Assembly: GCA_022041995.1 (NCBI GenBank)
Contig: CP074381.1
Coordinates: 2,790,001-2,854,000 of the forward strand
DNA length: 64,000 bases
DNA from: Cupriavidus necator
GTDB lineage: Bacteria; Pseudomonadota; Gammaproteobacteria; Burkholderiales; Burkholderiaceae
Reading direction: 5' to 3'
The position numbers and the translations under genes were made by a program. This document shows positions 45,798 to 54,483 of the stretch, piece after piece. Every line of letters starts with the position of its first letter. Positions within the stretch are counted from its first letter, which is position 1. The notes beneath the pieces were generated by a model, which saw only the letters and a list, made by a program, of their open reading frames with translations, was not told the DNA's origin and made no database searches.

Positions 45798-47368
45798 ATG
45801 AACCAGCCAGCCGCGCAGGCCCAGCGCCCTGCATCGTCCCAGCTTCCCACCGAGCCGCAATATGTGCTGGCGCTCGACCAGGGCACCAGCAGCTCGCGGG
45901 CCATCCTGTTCGACCATGCCGGCAATGTGGTGCGGCTCGCGCAGCGCGAGTTCCGCCAATATTACCCACATCCCGGCCATGTCGAGCACGACCCTTACGA
46001 GATCTGGCAATCGCAGCTGGCGGTGGCGCACGCGGTGCTGGCCGATGCCGGCATCTCGGCCTCGCAGGTGCGCGCCATCGGCATCACCAACCAGCGCGAG
46101 ACCACCGTGCTGTGGGACCGCAAGACCGGCGAGCCGGTCGGGCGCGCGCTGGTCTGGCAGGACCGCCGCACCGCGCCCATGTGCGAGGCGCTGCAGGCCG
46201 CCGGCCACGGCGAGCTGTTCCGCGAGAAGACCGGCCTGATCATCGATGCCTATTTCTCCGGCACCAAGCTGCGCTGGATGCTCGACAACATCGAAGGCGC
46301 GCGCGAACGCGCCCAGCGCGGCGAGCTTGCCTTCGGCACCGTCGACAGCTGGCTGATCTGGCAGCTGACCGACGGCGCGCGCCATATCACCGATGTGTCA
46401 AATGCCTCGCGCACGATGCTGTTCAATATCCACCGCTTCGAGTGGGACGACGCGCTGCTGGCGCTGCTCGACATCCCGCACGCGCTGCTGCCCGAGGTGG
46501 TGGCGTCCAGCGGCGAGGTGGCGCGCACCTCGGCGCGGCTCTTCGGCATGCAGATCCCCATTGCCGGTATCGCCGGCGACCAGCAGGCCGCCACCTTCGG
46601 CCAGGCCTGCTTGTCGCCGGGGATGGCAAGAACACCTACGGCACCGGCTGCTTCCTGCTGATGAATACCGGCGCGCAACCGGTCACGTCGCACAACCGGC
46701 TGCTAACCACGATCGGCTGGCAGTTCGGCGGCCAGACGCAATATTGCCTGGAAGGCGGCGTGTTCATGGGCGGCGCCACCATCCAGTGGCTGCGCGACGG
46801 CCTGAAGATCATCAACAGCGCGCCCGAGGTCGAACCGCTGGCGCGCCAGTGCGACGACACCGGCGGTGTGGTGCTGGTGCCCGCCTTTGCCGGCCTGGGC
46901 GCGCCGCACTGGGACGCCTTTGCGCGCGGCACGCTGGTCGGCATGACGCGCGGCACGGGCCGGCCGCAGATCGCGCGCGCGGCGCTGGAATCGATCGCGC
47001 TGCAGAGCGTCGACGTGCTGGAAGCCATGCAGAAGGACGCCGGCATCTCGCTGGCCGAGCTGCGCGTGGACGGCGGCGCCTCGCGCAGCGACCTGCTGAT
47101 GCAGATGCAGGCCGACCTGCTCGGCACCGCGGTGGTCCGCCCGCGCGTGACCGAAACCACCGCGCTGGGCGCCGCCTACCTGGCGGGCCTGGCCACCGGC
47201 TACTGGAGCGATCCGGCAGAGATCGCGCAGCAATGGCAGGCGGAGCGGCGCTTTGAGCCGAACCTGTCGGCTGACGCGCGCAGCCACCGGCTGGCGCGCT
47301 GGCATCGCGCAGTCGACCGCGCGCGCGACTGGGCGCGCGAGGACGAAGCCAACGGCAGCCACGCCTGA
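45798..47368 (+). pseudogene. glpK: Glycerol kinase GlpK, frameshifted in this sequence
   Basis: Phosphorylates glycerol to glycerol-3-phosphate. The N-terminal part starts [19 protein letters not shown] (about 20 residues longer than E. coli GlpK) and contains [17 protein letters not shown]. It reads to QACLSPGM near 46622. The rest, [15 protein letters not shown] through the C-terminus, is in another frame. Adding one base at about 46626 (ATGGCAAG to ATGGCCAAG) restores [14 protein letters not shown] and a protein of about 523 residues. No second disruption is seen. Because glpD, glpR and the importer are intact, a base-calling error is the favoured reading. Confidence 0.92.
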
Positions 47369-47406
47369 GCGCCAGCCGACCCCGAACACACCCCGAAGAA
47401 AGCGTC

Positions 47407-49011
47407 ATGCAGAGAGTCTCTACCCCGATCCAGCCCCCCCACCGCGCCGCCCTGCTCGCCATCCTGGAGCGCGAGCCGCGCTGGGACGTGATCGTCATCG
47501 GCGGCGGCGCCACCGGCCTGGGCACCGCAGTCGACGCCGCCTCGCGCGGCTACCGCACGCTGCTGGTCGAAGCCGCGGATTTTGCCAAGGGCACCTCCAG
47601 CAAGGCCACCAAGCTGGTGCATGGCGGCGTGCGCTACCTGGCCCAGGGCAATATCAGCCTGGTGCGCGAAGCCCTGCATGAGCGCGGCCTGCTGGCGCGC
47701 AACGCGCCGCATCTGGTGTGGCCGCTGGGCTTCGTGGTGCCGGCCTACCAGCTGTTCGACCAGCCCTTCTACGGCATCGGCCTCAAGCTCTACGACATGC
47801 TGGCCGGCGACCTCAACCTGGCCGGCAGCCGCTGGCTGAATCACCGCGAGGTGCTGGCCGCGGCGCCCAACCTGGCCGAGCACGTCGGCGGGCGTCCGCT
47901 GCGCGGCGGCAACCTGTATTTCGACGGCCAGTTCGACGATGCGCGGCTGGCGGTGGCGCTGATGCGCACGCTGTTCGACGTGGGCGGCACCGCGCTCAAC
48001 TACATGCGCGTGACGGGCCTGAGCCAGCAAGGCGGCGTGATCAGCGGCGTGACCGTGCAGGATGTGCTGGGCGATGCCACCTTCCACCTGCGCGCCGACT
48101 GCGTGATCAACGCCACCGGCGTGTGGGTCGATGCGATCCGGCAGATGGAGGACGGCCACGCACGCGCCATGGTCGCGCCCAGCCAGGGCGTGCACCTGAC
48201 GCTGCCGCGCAGCTTCCTGCCGGGCGAGCGCGCCATCCTGATTCCCAAGACCGACGACGGCCGGGTGCTGTTCGTGGTGCCATGGAACGGCCACACCATC
48301 GTCGGCACCACCGACACGCCGCGCCGCGACCTGCCGCTGGAGCCGGACGCCGGCGCCGACGACGTCGATTTCATCCTGGAAACCGCGTCGCGCTACCTGG
48401 CCAGGGACCCGACCCGTGCCGACGTCACCAGCGTCTGGGCCGGCCTGCGGCCGCTGGTGCGGGCAACCGGCGAGGCCTCTACCGCGTCGCTGTCGCGCGA
48501 GCATACGATCCTGGTGTCCAAGGCCGGGCTGATCACCGTCACCGGCGGCAAGTGGACCACTTACCGCAAGATGGCCGAAGACGTGATCGAGACCGCGATC
48601 CAGCGCCAGATGGTGCGCGCGGCCCCGTGCGTGACCGCCGAGTTGCCCCTGCACGGCGCGGCGGGGCTGCCGGCCGGGCTGCCGCCGCCGGATTCAGGCT
48701 CGCCGGACCGCTACTATGGCAATGAGCTGGACATGCTGCGCGCGCTGCCCGGATATGACCGGATGCTGGCACCGGCGTCGGGCCTGACCGAGGCGCACGT
48801 GCGCTTTGCGGCGCGGCACGAACTGGGCCGCAGGGTCGAGGACGTGCTGGCCCGCCGCAACCGCGCGCTGTTCCTGGACGCGCGCGCCGCCGTGGACGCC
48901 GCGCCGGCCGTGGCCGCGATCCTGGCCGAGGAGTTCGGCGAGAACGAGGCCTGGCAGGCGCGCGAAATCGAGAGCTTCCGTACGCTCGCCGCCGGCTACA
49001 TGCTCGGCTGA
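47407..49011 (+). CDS. glpD: Glycerol-3-phosphate dehydrogenase (aerobic, GlpD)
   Basis: FAD-dependent, membrane-associated oxidation of glycerol-3-phosphate to dihydroxyacetone phosphate, feeding electrons to quinone. It is 534 residues. The FAD-binding GGGATGLGTAVDAASRGY is at about residues 31-48, then KGTSSKATKLVHGGVRYL. PWNGHTIVGTTDTP and TVTGGKWTTYRKMAED are further family motifs. It follows glpK by 38 bp, so the two form the catabolic arm of the glycerol locus. Confidence 0.96.
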   Translation: MQRVSTPIQPPHRAALLAILEREPRWDVIVIGGGATGLGTAVDAASRGYRTLLVEAADFAKGTSSKATKLVHGGVRYLAQGNISLVREALHERGLLARNAPHLVWPLGFVVPAYQLFDQPFYGIGLKLYDMLAGDLNLAGSRWLNHREVLAAAPNLAEHVGGRPLRGGNLYFDGQFDDARLAVALMRTLFDVGGTALNYMRVTGLSQQGGVISGVTVQDVLGDATFHLRADCVINATGVWVDAIRQMEDGHARAMVAPSQGVHLTLPRSFLPGERAILIPKTDDGRVLFVVPWNGHTIVGTTDTPRRDLPLEPDAGADDVDFILETASRYLARDPTRADVTSVWAGLRPLVRATGEASTASLSREHTILVSKAGLITVTGGKWTTYRKMAEDVIETAIQRQMVRAAPCVTAELPLHGAAGLPAGLPPPDSGSPDRYYGNELDMLRALPGYDRMLAPASGLTEAHVRFAARHELGRRVEDVLARRNRALFLDARAAVDAAPAVAAILAEEFGENEAWQAREIESFRTLAAGYMLG

Positions 49012-49089
49012 CCTGGACGCCGGCGCGACCGCCGCCGGCGCCGCCCCTCTCAACTGGCTGGCACACCACCGATCGACCAAGGCAAACCC

Positions 49090-49364
49090 ATGACCGCTCG
49101 CCCGATCCTGTCCCGCGCCCGCGCCGTGGCCCTGCTCGCAACCCTCTGCGCCTGCGCCTCGGCAACAGCCCGGACAACCAGGCGGCGGTCTTGCGCATCG
49201 AAGGCGAGCCGGTGCTTGCGGTCAGCACCGTGTCGGCCTCTGGCGCGCGCTATGTCGGCGGCCGCCACGAATGGTGGACCAAGGGCGCGCAAGGCACGTT
49301 GCGCGACCTGATGCAGGCCGAAAACGCCGCCCCGGCGCTGGCCAACTGCCAGGCAAAGCCTTGA
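49090..49364 (+). pseudogene. MliC-like lysozyme-inhibitor lipoprotein/secreted protein, frameshifted
   Basis: A short secreted protein. The start MTARPILSRARAVALLATLCACASA is signal-peptide-like with a possible lipobox cysteine. After GCAACAGCC the frame is off by one. Adding one C (about 49168) gives ATAPDNQAAVLRIEG and continues EPVLAVSTVSASGARYVGGRHEWWTKGAQGTL, which matches MliC-type C-type lysozyme inhibitors (the YxGxxxxWWxKGxxxxL core). The repaired length is about 91 residues. The upstream ribosome-binding site is weak. Confidence 0.72.
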
Positions 49365-49401
49365 GCGGGACGCAAACGGCGCGGCTGCGCCACATCACCG
49401 T

Positions 49402-49429
49402 TTGAGGTGGCGGCGTTCCGGGCGATAAT
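49402..49429 (+). promoter_or_regulatory. Predicted promoter of the 49456 gene
   Basis: TTGAGG (49402-49407) and GATAAT (49424-49429) are 16 bp apart, placing the transcription start about 20 nt before the start codon. A CAAACGG/CCGTTTG inverted repeat (49373-49404) ends at the -35 element. Confidence 0.55.
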
Positions 49430-49455
49430 GCGGGGATTGAATCAGGGAGAACACC

Positions 49456-49836
49456 ATGGACGAGATTGAAGATCTGTCCGATCTGCCGATGCCCCGCTTT
49501 ATCTGGGGCTTCGCCGTTATCGCAGGCAAAGGCGGCGAGGTCATGCACGACGAGTTCGAGTATCTGACCCACACCCGCAGCCCGCGCTTCACCTGCCGCG
49601 TGGTCGAGCTCGAGGACATGCCGGCTGAAAGCGAGGAAGACGCCATCGATGGCCGCATCGTCCATGATGACGATCCGAGCCGGATGTTCTATATCACCGA
49701 TGCCGGCATGGCGCTGGTCAATTTCCAGCTGTTCGACAAGATGCCGGACAAGCAGAAATTCAAGCGCATCTGCGACGAAGCCATCGCCAACTGGATGCTG
49801 CGCCGCGAATTCCTTGACGATGAAGAGGAGGACTGA
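49456..49836 (+). CDS. Conserved hypothetical protein, acidic
   Basis: A 126-residue strongly acidic protein (MDEIEDLSDLPMPRFIWGFAVIAGK ... ending DDEEED). GGGAG lies nine bases before the ATG. It has no membrane helix and no known motif. The middle HTRSPRFTCRVVELEDMP looks like a folded beta-rich domain. It is probably a conserved betaproteobacterial protein of unknown role. Its own promoter is predicted just upstream. Confidence 0.75.
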   Translation: MDEIEDLSDLPMPRFIWGFAVIAGKGGEVMHDEFEYLTHTRSPRFTCRVVELEDMPAESEEDAIDGRIVHDDDPSRMFYITDAGMALVNFQLFDKMPDKQKFKRICDEAIANWMLRREFLDDEEED

Positions 49837-49865
49837 CCCGCTCGTAACCTGATGGGGTCAGGCAG

Positions 49866-49885
49866 GTGGCCGCAGGCGCGGCCAC
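49866..49885. terminator. Hairpin between convergent hypothetical genes
   Basis: GTGGCCGC/GCGGCCAC with a 4-base loop lies between the ends of the converging 49456 and 49892 genes. Only a weak T-stretch follows on the plus strand. Confidence 0.5.
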
Positions 49886-49891
49886 CATATT

Positions 49892-50176
49892 TCAGCTCTT
49901 GTCCTGCTCCGGCGGCAACGCGCCCGCCAGCAGTTCATTGAGCAGCCCGGTCATGCCACCCGGGTGATCCACGGCAAGCGCCTGCAGGCGCTTGACCAGC
50001 GTGCTGTCCAGCTTGCACGCAAACGGCACCAGACCTTGCTCCTGGTCCAGCCGGCGCTGTTCGCGCCGGTCCGGGCGCGCAGCGCCGCCGGGAATACCGC
50101 CCCGCCCCGCCGTAGCCTGCTTCAGGCTGTTGGCGAGCTTCAGGCCCTTGTTTTTTTCCAGGTCCGTTTTCTTCAC
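49892..50176 (-). CDS. Conserved hypothetical protein
   Basis: A 94-residue basic protein from a GTG start (VKKTDLEKNKGLKLANSLKQ). The frame stays open for 21 more codons but the added peptide looks random. The conserved parts are the N-terminal KKTDLEKNKGLKL, the RPDRREQRRLDQEQGLVPFACKL linker and a C-terminal helix that could form a ribbon-helix-helix-like fold. Similar small proteins occur across Burkholderiales with no assigned function. Confidence 0.65.
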   Translation of the reverse strand: MKKTDLEKNKGLKLANSLKQATAGRGGIPGGAARPDRREQRRLDQEQGLVPFACKLDSTLVKRLQALAVDHPGGMTGLLNELLAGALPPEQDKS

Positions 50177-50253
50177 GGCATTATCCGAAAGTCTGTAGAG
50201 GCCGGTATTGTACGCACCTTCGGCACCCATCGGCCGCAAGGCGACCGGCGCGG

Positions 50254-50478
50254 CTATTCGTTGCCGACTTCGATCAGTTCGGCAGCCACCCGCTGGATTT
50301 CCGCATAGACCGGAATGGCCTCCATCGGCCCGGTGCAGCCCACGGCCGTGGCCTGGCCGGCATCGGCGCCAGGCGGCAGGAACACAAAGGCCATGCCGGG
50401 CTGCCAGCCGGGATGCTTGCGCAGGCTGTCATTGAGGATGTCGAGATACTGCGCGCGCGTGAAAACGTGCTTTGCCAT
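50254..50478 (-). CDS. Small conserved hypothetical protein
   Basis: A 74-residue protein, MAKHVFTRAQYLDILNDSLRKHPGW onwards. A perfect GGAGGT precedes the ATG, which fixes the start. No known motif is recognised. The C-terminal half (PMEAIPVYAEIQRVAAELIEVGNE) is likely helical. The function is unknown. Confidence 0.7.
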   Translation of the reverse strand: MAKHVFTRAQYLDILNDSLRKHPGWQPGMAFVFLPPGADAGQATAVGCTGPMEAIPVYAEIQRVAAELIEVGNE

Positions 50479-50591
50479 TGCTACCTCCGGTATCCGCTGC
50501 CGATGCGCCGCGCGGGCGCGATTGTCATGGCGGCGATCGTAGCATGGCAAAGCCACCCGACGTCACCGTAGGGCGCCGGGCGGTTGGCGCA

Positions 50592-50998
50592 TCAGCACTC
50601 GCCCTTCTTGGCGTGGCCGGGCGGGCAGTGATAGCCCTTGTCCTTGTGCCCTTGTCCTTGTACCCGCCCTGGTCCCAGCGCCCCGGCACCAGCACCCAGC
50701 CGTCGCGCGACTGGATCCAGCGCGGCGACTCATAGATATAGCCGGGGCGTTCACGTTCCCAGCGCCCCTGCTTCCAGGCGTGCTTGTGGTGGTGATCATC
50801 CCAGTCCCAGTAGCCCGGCATCCAGACATAGCCTGAGCGCGGCGCGGGCACGACCTCGTAGATAGGGGCCGGCGGTGGTACGCCGATGGCAACGTTGACC
50901 GACACCTGGGCCATCGACGCCGCACTGAACGTCAGGCCGGAACCCAGCAGGGCCGCCAGCAGGAGGGCCTTGGCCGGCCGGAGCGCGCGATGTGTCAT
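50592..50998 (-). pseudogene. YXWGXW-repeat secreted protein, frameshifted near its C-terminus
   Basis: An exported protein with a signal peptide (MTHRALRPAKALLLAALLGS ... SMAQ). Degenerate YXWGXW-type repeats follow: YVWMPGYW, HAWKQGRW and WVLVPGRW. The C-terminus runs YKDKGT and then out of frame. Adding one C at about 50650 (GGGCACAAG to GGGCCACAAG) gives YKDKGHKDKGYHCPPGHAKKGEC and a stop at 50592, about 135 residues and typical for the family. The role of YXWGXW proteins is unclear, probably envelope-associated. Confidence 0.78.
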
Positions 50999-51115
50999 GG
51001 GAGTCCTTTCTTGTGGAGGAACATGCCCACAGTCTAGCGCGCACCGATCCCGGCGCAATGTAAGAAACGGTATCCGTTGATCACAAAGATGCCAGCGCGC
51101 AACACTGGCGCCAGC

Positions 51116-51319
51116 CTAGTGGTCTTCGGCCATCGCCTTGAGTTGGGCCTCGCCCGCTACCCGCGCGGCATCCGAGGTGGTGAAGGTGTCGTCCGAGACA
51201 ATGGCGCGCCGGATCTGCTGCGCGCTAAAGTCCACAAGCGCGATGACCCACACATAGCGCCCCGCCTGGGGCGCGGTTTGCACAAAAGCTTTCAGGTTGT
51301 TCCGCGATTCACTTGCCAT
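51116..51319 (-). CDS. Small hypothetical protein
   Basis: A 67-residue protein starting MASESRNNLKAFVQTAPQAGRY, with AGGAGAT ahead of the ATG. The sequence VWVIALVDFSAQQIRRAIVSDDTFTT suggests a compact beta-beta-alpha fold. No family is recognised and there is no export signal. Confidence 0.6.
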   Translation of the reverse strand: MASESRNNLKAFVQTAPQAGRYVWVIALVDFSAQQIRRAIVSDDTFTTSDAARVAGEAQLKAMAEDH

Positions 51320-51386
51320 GATCCATCTCCTGGTGAGACGTGCCGCAGCACAGGTGTCTGGAAACTCTAGCACATGGCTCGCCCGC

Positions 51387-51794
51387 TCACCGGGCGGCGG
51401 CCTCGGTGGCGAAGTCACGCAATTCGCGCACTCGCGCGGCCGTCATCTCGGCCATGCAGGTCGCCCCGGCCACGCGCGCGGCCGTGCCGCCGGCCGGATT
51501 GGCCACATAGGCGCAATTGGCCTGGCGGAACTCCAGCCAGGCACGCTGCGCCACCCGCAGCTGGCCGGTGCGCGGCGCTTCCAGCCGCCGCAGCAAGGCT
51601 TGATAGGCGCTGTTCAGCGCCACGTCCTGGACCCGTGTTTCGGCCGCAGCGCAGCCGAGCATGTCGGCAGTCGCCATGGCCTTGGCCATGCAGCGTTCAT
51701 ATTCAGCGCTCAGGCGATTGCTTTGCGCGGCATGGGCCGGTGCACCCGCCACTGCAAGACCAAGGACTGCAAGACATGCGATGACGCGCATCAT
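51387..51794 (-). CDS. LprI-like (DUF1311) secreted protein
   Basis: A 135-residue exported protein. A signal peptide (MMRVIACLAVLGLAVAGAPAHA) is followed by a cysteine-containing helical domain: ERCMAKAMATADMLGCAAAE, LNSAYQALLRRL and AQRAWLEFRQANCAY. These match the DUF1311/lysozyme-inhibitor LprI-type family. AGGGAGA precedes the paired ATGs at 51794 and 51791. It is probably a periplasmic protein with disulfides. Confidence 0.78.
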   Translation of the reverse strand: MMRVIACLAVLGLAVAGAPAHAAQSNRLSAEYERCMAKAMATADMLGCAAAETRVQDVALNSAYQALLRRLEAPRTGQLRVAQRAWLEFRQANCAYVANPAGGTAARVAGATCMAEMTAARVRELRDFATEAAAR

Positions 51795-51855
51795 GGCTCT
51801 CCCTTTGCCTGGTGGTAACACGACGATGCAGGACCATGCCGGGGCATCGGGCTGC

Positions 51856-52317
51856 TCAGGCCAGCCAGCGCCCCAACGTGGCCACCGCGATATTGACCAG
51901 CCCGAGCACCAGGTTGGTCCCCACCGCCTGCCGGATGCGGTTCAGCGCGGCACCGGCGGCCGGCCAGTCCTGGGCATCCACGGCCCGGCCCAGCACGCGA
52001 TACGGCCCAAACCACACGTAGCAGAAAATCGCCGCCATGACGAGGCCGATGCCCATCATCAGGTGCCAGTTGCGTGGGGCACCGGACATGCCCACTGCGG
52101 CCATCATCGCCGCGCCGCTCAGCAGGATCGCGATCACCGCCGCCCACACCCACGGGAAGAAGCGGGCAAACACGCCGCGCCAGAGCTGCAGCCGCGGCGG
52201 CGGTTCCAGCACGGTGCCGGCCACTGGCCGCAGGCACAGGTAGGCGAAGAACATGCCGCCCACCCAGACGGCAACGCCGGCAACGTGCAGGAAGCGGAAA
52301 AGCGGGTCGGCAATCAT
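51856..52317 (-). CDS. CopD-like four-helix membrane protein
   Basis: A 153-residue membrane protein with about four helices. It starts MIADPLFRFLHVAGVAVWVGGMFFAYLCLRP, and the HVAGVAVWVGGMFF segment with its histidine is characteristic of CopD-like proteins. A second His occurs in NWHLMMGIGLVM. The family is linked to copper handling or haem-containing membrane proteins, but specificity cannot be told. It diverges from the yfiRNB-like cluster. Confidence 0.75.
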   Translation of the reverse strand: MIADPLFRFLHVAGVAVWVGGMFFAYLCLRPVAGTVLEPPPRLQLWRGVFARFFPWVWAAVIAILLSGAAMMAAVGMSGAPRNWHLMMGIGLVMAAIFCYVWFGPYRVLGRAVDAQDWPAAGAALNRIRQAVGTNLVLGLVNIAVATLGRWLA

Positions 52318-52531
52318 GGCGGCATGCGGCGGCAAGGCGCGCGTTGGGGACGATGGCCCCATTCTAAGTGTTGTGTCCGCCACGGCGAAGCGCCGCGCGC
52401 GTTCCCGCCTGACTTCAGGAAAACGACCCAAAACCGTTAAACATTTCGTATCACGCCGCGTCGCAAACGGGCCCCACGCAAACATGCCCGCACAAGCGCG
52501 TTCCGGGGCCGAGCCCGCCCGTGGCGAACGC

Positions 52532-52560
52532 TTGACCGCCCGAAACCCGCCCCGGACAAT
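52532..52560 (+). promoter_or_regulatory. Predicted promoter of the yfiRNB-like operon
   Basis: TTGACC (52532-52537) and GACAAT (52555-52560) are 17 bp apart, with the start of transcription near 52567. They lie in the 304-bp divergent gap between the CopD-like gene and yfiR; no other feature is seen in that gap. This position supports the downstream ATG for yfiR. Confidence 0.6.
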
Positions 52561-52621
52561 AACCGCGGCTGCGGCCAGCCAGTCACCCATACCGGCCGTA
52601 CCGAACCTCCTTCCCCAGACC

Positions 52622-53221
52622 ATGGCTCCTGCCCCAGCCAGCGCCCTTCCCCGTGCCGATTCCGCCCGACTGCCCCCGCTGCTGCGCCGCGCCCTGCCGG
52701 CCCTGCTCGCCGTGACGCTGGCGGTGCTGCCGGCCATGCTGCCGCCGGCGGTGACGGCGCAGCCCGCGCCGCAGCGCACCGACCTGGTCGCGCGCGTGGT
52801 CTTCAGCCTGCTGGGGTATGCACGCTGGCCGGTTGAGCGCGACCCCGTGCGGCTGTGCGTGGACAGCACCGGCCGCTACTCCGCCCGGCTGATGGAAGGC
52901 GGCACGCTCGCCAACGGCCGGTCAGTGCGCGCGCGCCAGGTCGACGTGCTGGCCGACATGCTGCATCCGGACTGCGATGCCCTCTACGTCGGCGCCATGA
53001 ACGAAGCCCGCCGCAAGCGCCTGTCGGGCGAACTGACCGGCCGCCCGGTACTGGTGATCGCCGAGGAAGACTTCGAGTGCGAGGCCGGCAGCATGTTCTG
53101 CCTTAGTATCCGCGACCAGCAGGTCTCGTTCCGCGTCAACCTCGACACGCTCGCCCGCAGCGGGGTGCACGTGCACCCCGGCGTGCTGCAACTGGGCCGC
53201 CGCAAGGGAGCGCCATCATGA
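52622..53221 (+). CDS. yfiR: YfiR-like periplasmic repressor of diguanylate cyclase (DUF4154)
   Basis: A 199-residue exported protein. The long hydrophobic signal region ends near TAQPAPQR (about residue 45). The YfiR core follows (VARVVFSLLGYARWP, RLCVDSTG, YVGAMNEARR, GRPVLVIAEEDF, SFRVNLDTLARSGV). Four cysteines are present, the last two seven residues apart, matching the two disulfides known in Pseudomonas YfiR. YfiR holds YfiN inactive in the periplasm. The stop overlaps yfiN by 4 bases. Confidence 0.85.
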   Translation: MAPAPASALPRADSARLPPLLRRALPALLAVTLAVLPAMLPPAVTAQPAPQRTDLVARVVFSLLGYARWPVERDPVRLCVDSTGRYSARLMEGGTLANGRSVRARQVDVLADMLHPDCDALYVGAMNEARRKRLSGELTGRPVLVIAEEDFECEAGSMFCLSIRDQQVSFRVNLDTLARSGVHVHPGVLQLGRRKGAPS

Positions 53222-54483
53222 GCGCCCGCCAGCCGGCGCGCGGCAACGGCGCCCGCCCCACCCTCTACAGCGTGCTGCGCCGGATCCACCTGGGCGTGGC
53301 GCTGATCGCGGTATTCACTGCCGGGGTGTCGCTGACCGCCCTTGGCCTGACCGCACTGCGCGTCTATGCCGACCACAACGTGCGGCTGGTGGCCCGCTCG
53401 ATCGCCTACACGCTGGAAGCGCCGGTCGTATTCCGCGATCAGGCGGCCACCGGCGAGACGCTGGCGGCCATCGCCGCGTCCGAGGACATCGCGCACGCCA
53501 CCGTCTACGACCACGACAACCACGTGCTGGCCGAATGGCAGCGCCCCGGCCAGGCGCCACTGACCGGCTTGCGCCACGTGCTGAGCGAGTGGCTGAGCAT
53601 GGGCATCGTGGAACAACCGATCCTGCACCAGACCCAACAGGTCGGCATGCTGCGCGTCAGCGGCGACCCCCGCAACCTGCTGCATTTCCTGCTGCAGGGC
53701 GCGCTCGGCCTGCTTGGCTGCCTGCTGCTGACCGCCGTCGGCGCCCACTATCTGGCCAGCCGGCTGCTGGTGCAGATCGTCGAGCCGCTGCGCAATCTGA
53801 TGCGCGTGGCGCACGCGGTGCGCTCCGAGCGCGATTTCGCGCAGCGCACGCCACCGGCCACCATCGCAGAACTCAATGCCCTCAGCGAGGACTTCAACGG
53901 CCTGCTGGACGAACTGCAGACCTGGCAGAACCAGATGCAGCACGAGAACCGCTCGCTCGCCCACCGCGCCAACCACGATGCACTGACCGGCCTGCTCAAC
54001 CGCGCCGCCTTCGTCGAAGCGCTGGAGCACGCCGTGCGCCATGCCGCGGCCAACGACGAATGCGCAGCCGTGCTGTACCTGGACAGTGACGATTTCAAGA
54101 ACATCAACGACCGCCACGGCCATGCCGCCGGCGACACCGTGCTGGTGGCCGTGGCCCAGCGCATCCGCGCCAGCCTGCGCACCGGCGACACCGTGGCGCG
54201 CATCGGCGGCGACGAATTCGCCGTGCTGGCCGCAGCGCTGCGTGCACCGCGCGACGCCATCCATATCGCCGAGCATATCCTGCAGGCAATGTCCGCCCCG
54301 ATCGACCTGCCCGACGGCAGCACGGTGCAAGCCTCGCTCAGCATCGGCCTGGCCGTCTTCCCGGTCCACGCGCAAGGCAGCCAGGCCCTGCTGCACGCGG
54401 CCGACGCCGCCATGTACGGCGCCAAGCGGCGCTCCGGCGGCACCTGGCAAAGTGCCGAGCCGCGCCTGGACGTTACGCAGTGA
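53218..54483 (+). CDS. yfiN: YfiN/TpbB-like membrane diguanylate cyclase
   Basis: A 421-residue c-di-GMP synthase. It has helix 1 at about residues 25-48, a periplasmic CHASE8-type domain (SIAYTLEAPVVFRD to about 150), helix 2 at about 156-178 and HAMP at about 179-235. The GGDEF domain has the intact motif GGDEF at 330-334 and an inhibitory RTGD five residues before it. It overlaps both yfiR and yfiB by 4 bases, so the three are a translationally coupled signalling unit in the order R-N-B known from Pseudomonas. Confidence 0.9.
   Translation: MSARQPARGNGARPTLYSVLRRIHLGVALIAVFTAGVSLTALGLTALRVYADHNVRLVARSIAYTLEAPVVFRDQAATGETLAAIAASEDIAHATVYDHDNHVLAEWQRPGQAPLTGLRHVLSEWLSMGIVEQPILHQTQQVGMLRVSGDPRNLLHFLLQGALGLLGCLLLTAVGAHYLASRLLVQIVEPLRNLMRVAHAVRSERDFAQRTPPATIAELNALSEDFNGLLDELQTWQNQMQHENRSLAHRANHDALTGLLNRAAFVEALEHAVRHAAANDECAAVLYLDSDDFKNINDRHGHAAGDTVLVAVAQRIRASLRTGDTVARIGGDEFAVLAAALRAPRDAIHIAEHILQAMSAPIDLPDGSTVQASLSIGLAVFPVHAQGSQALLHAADAAMYGAKRRSGGTWQSAEPRLDVTQ

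Noticed and set aside
46611-46640. Phase-variable glpK through slipped-strand mispairing
   Set aside because: No long homopolymer or tandem repeat lies at the break, and six other genes show the same kind of loss, so an error explains it better.
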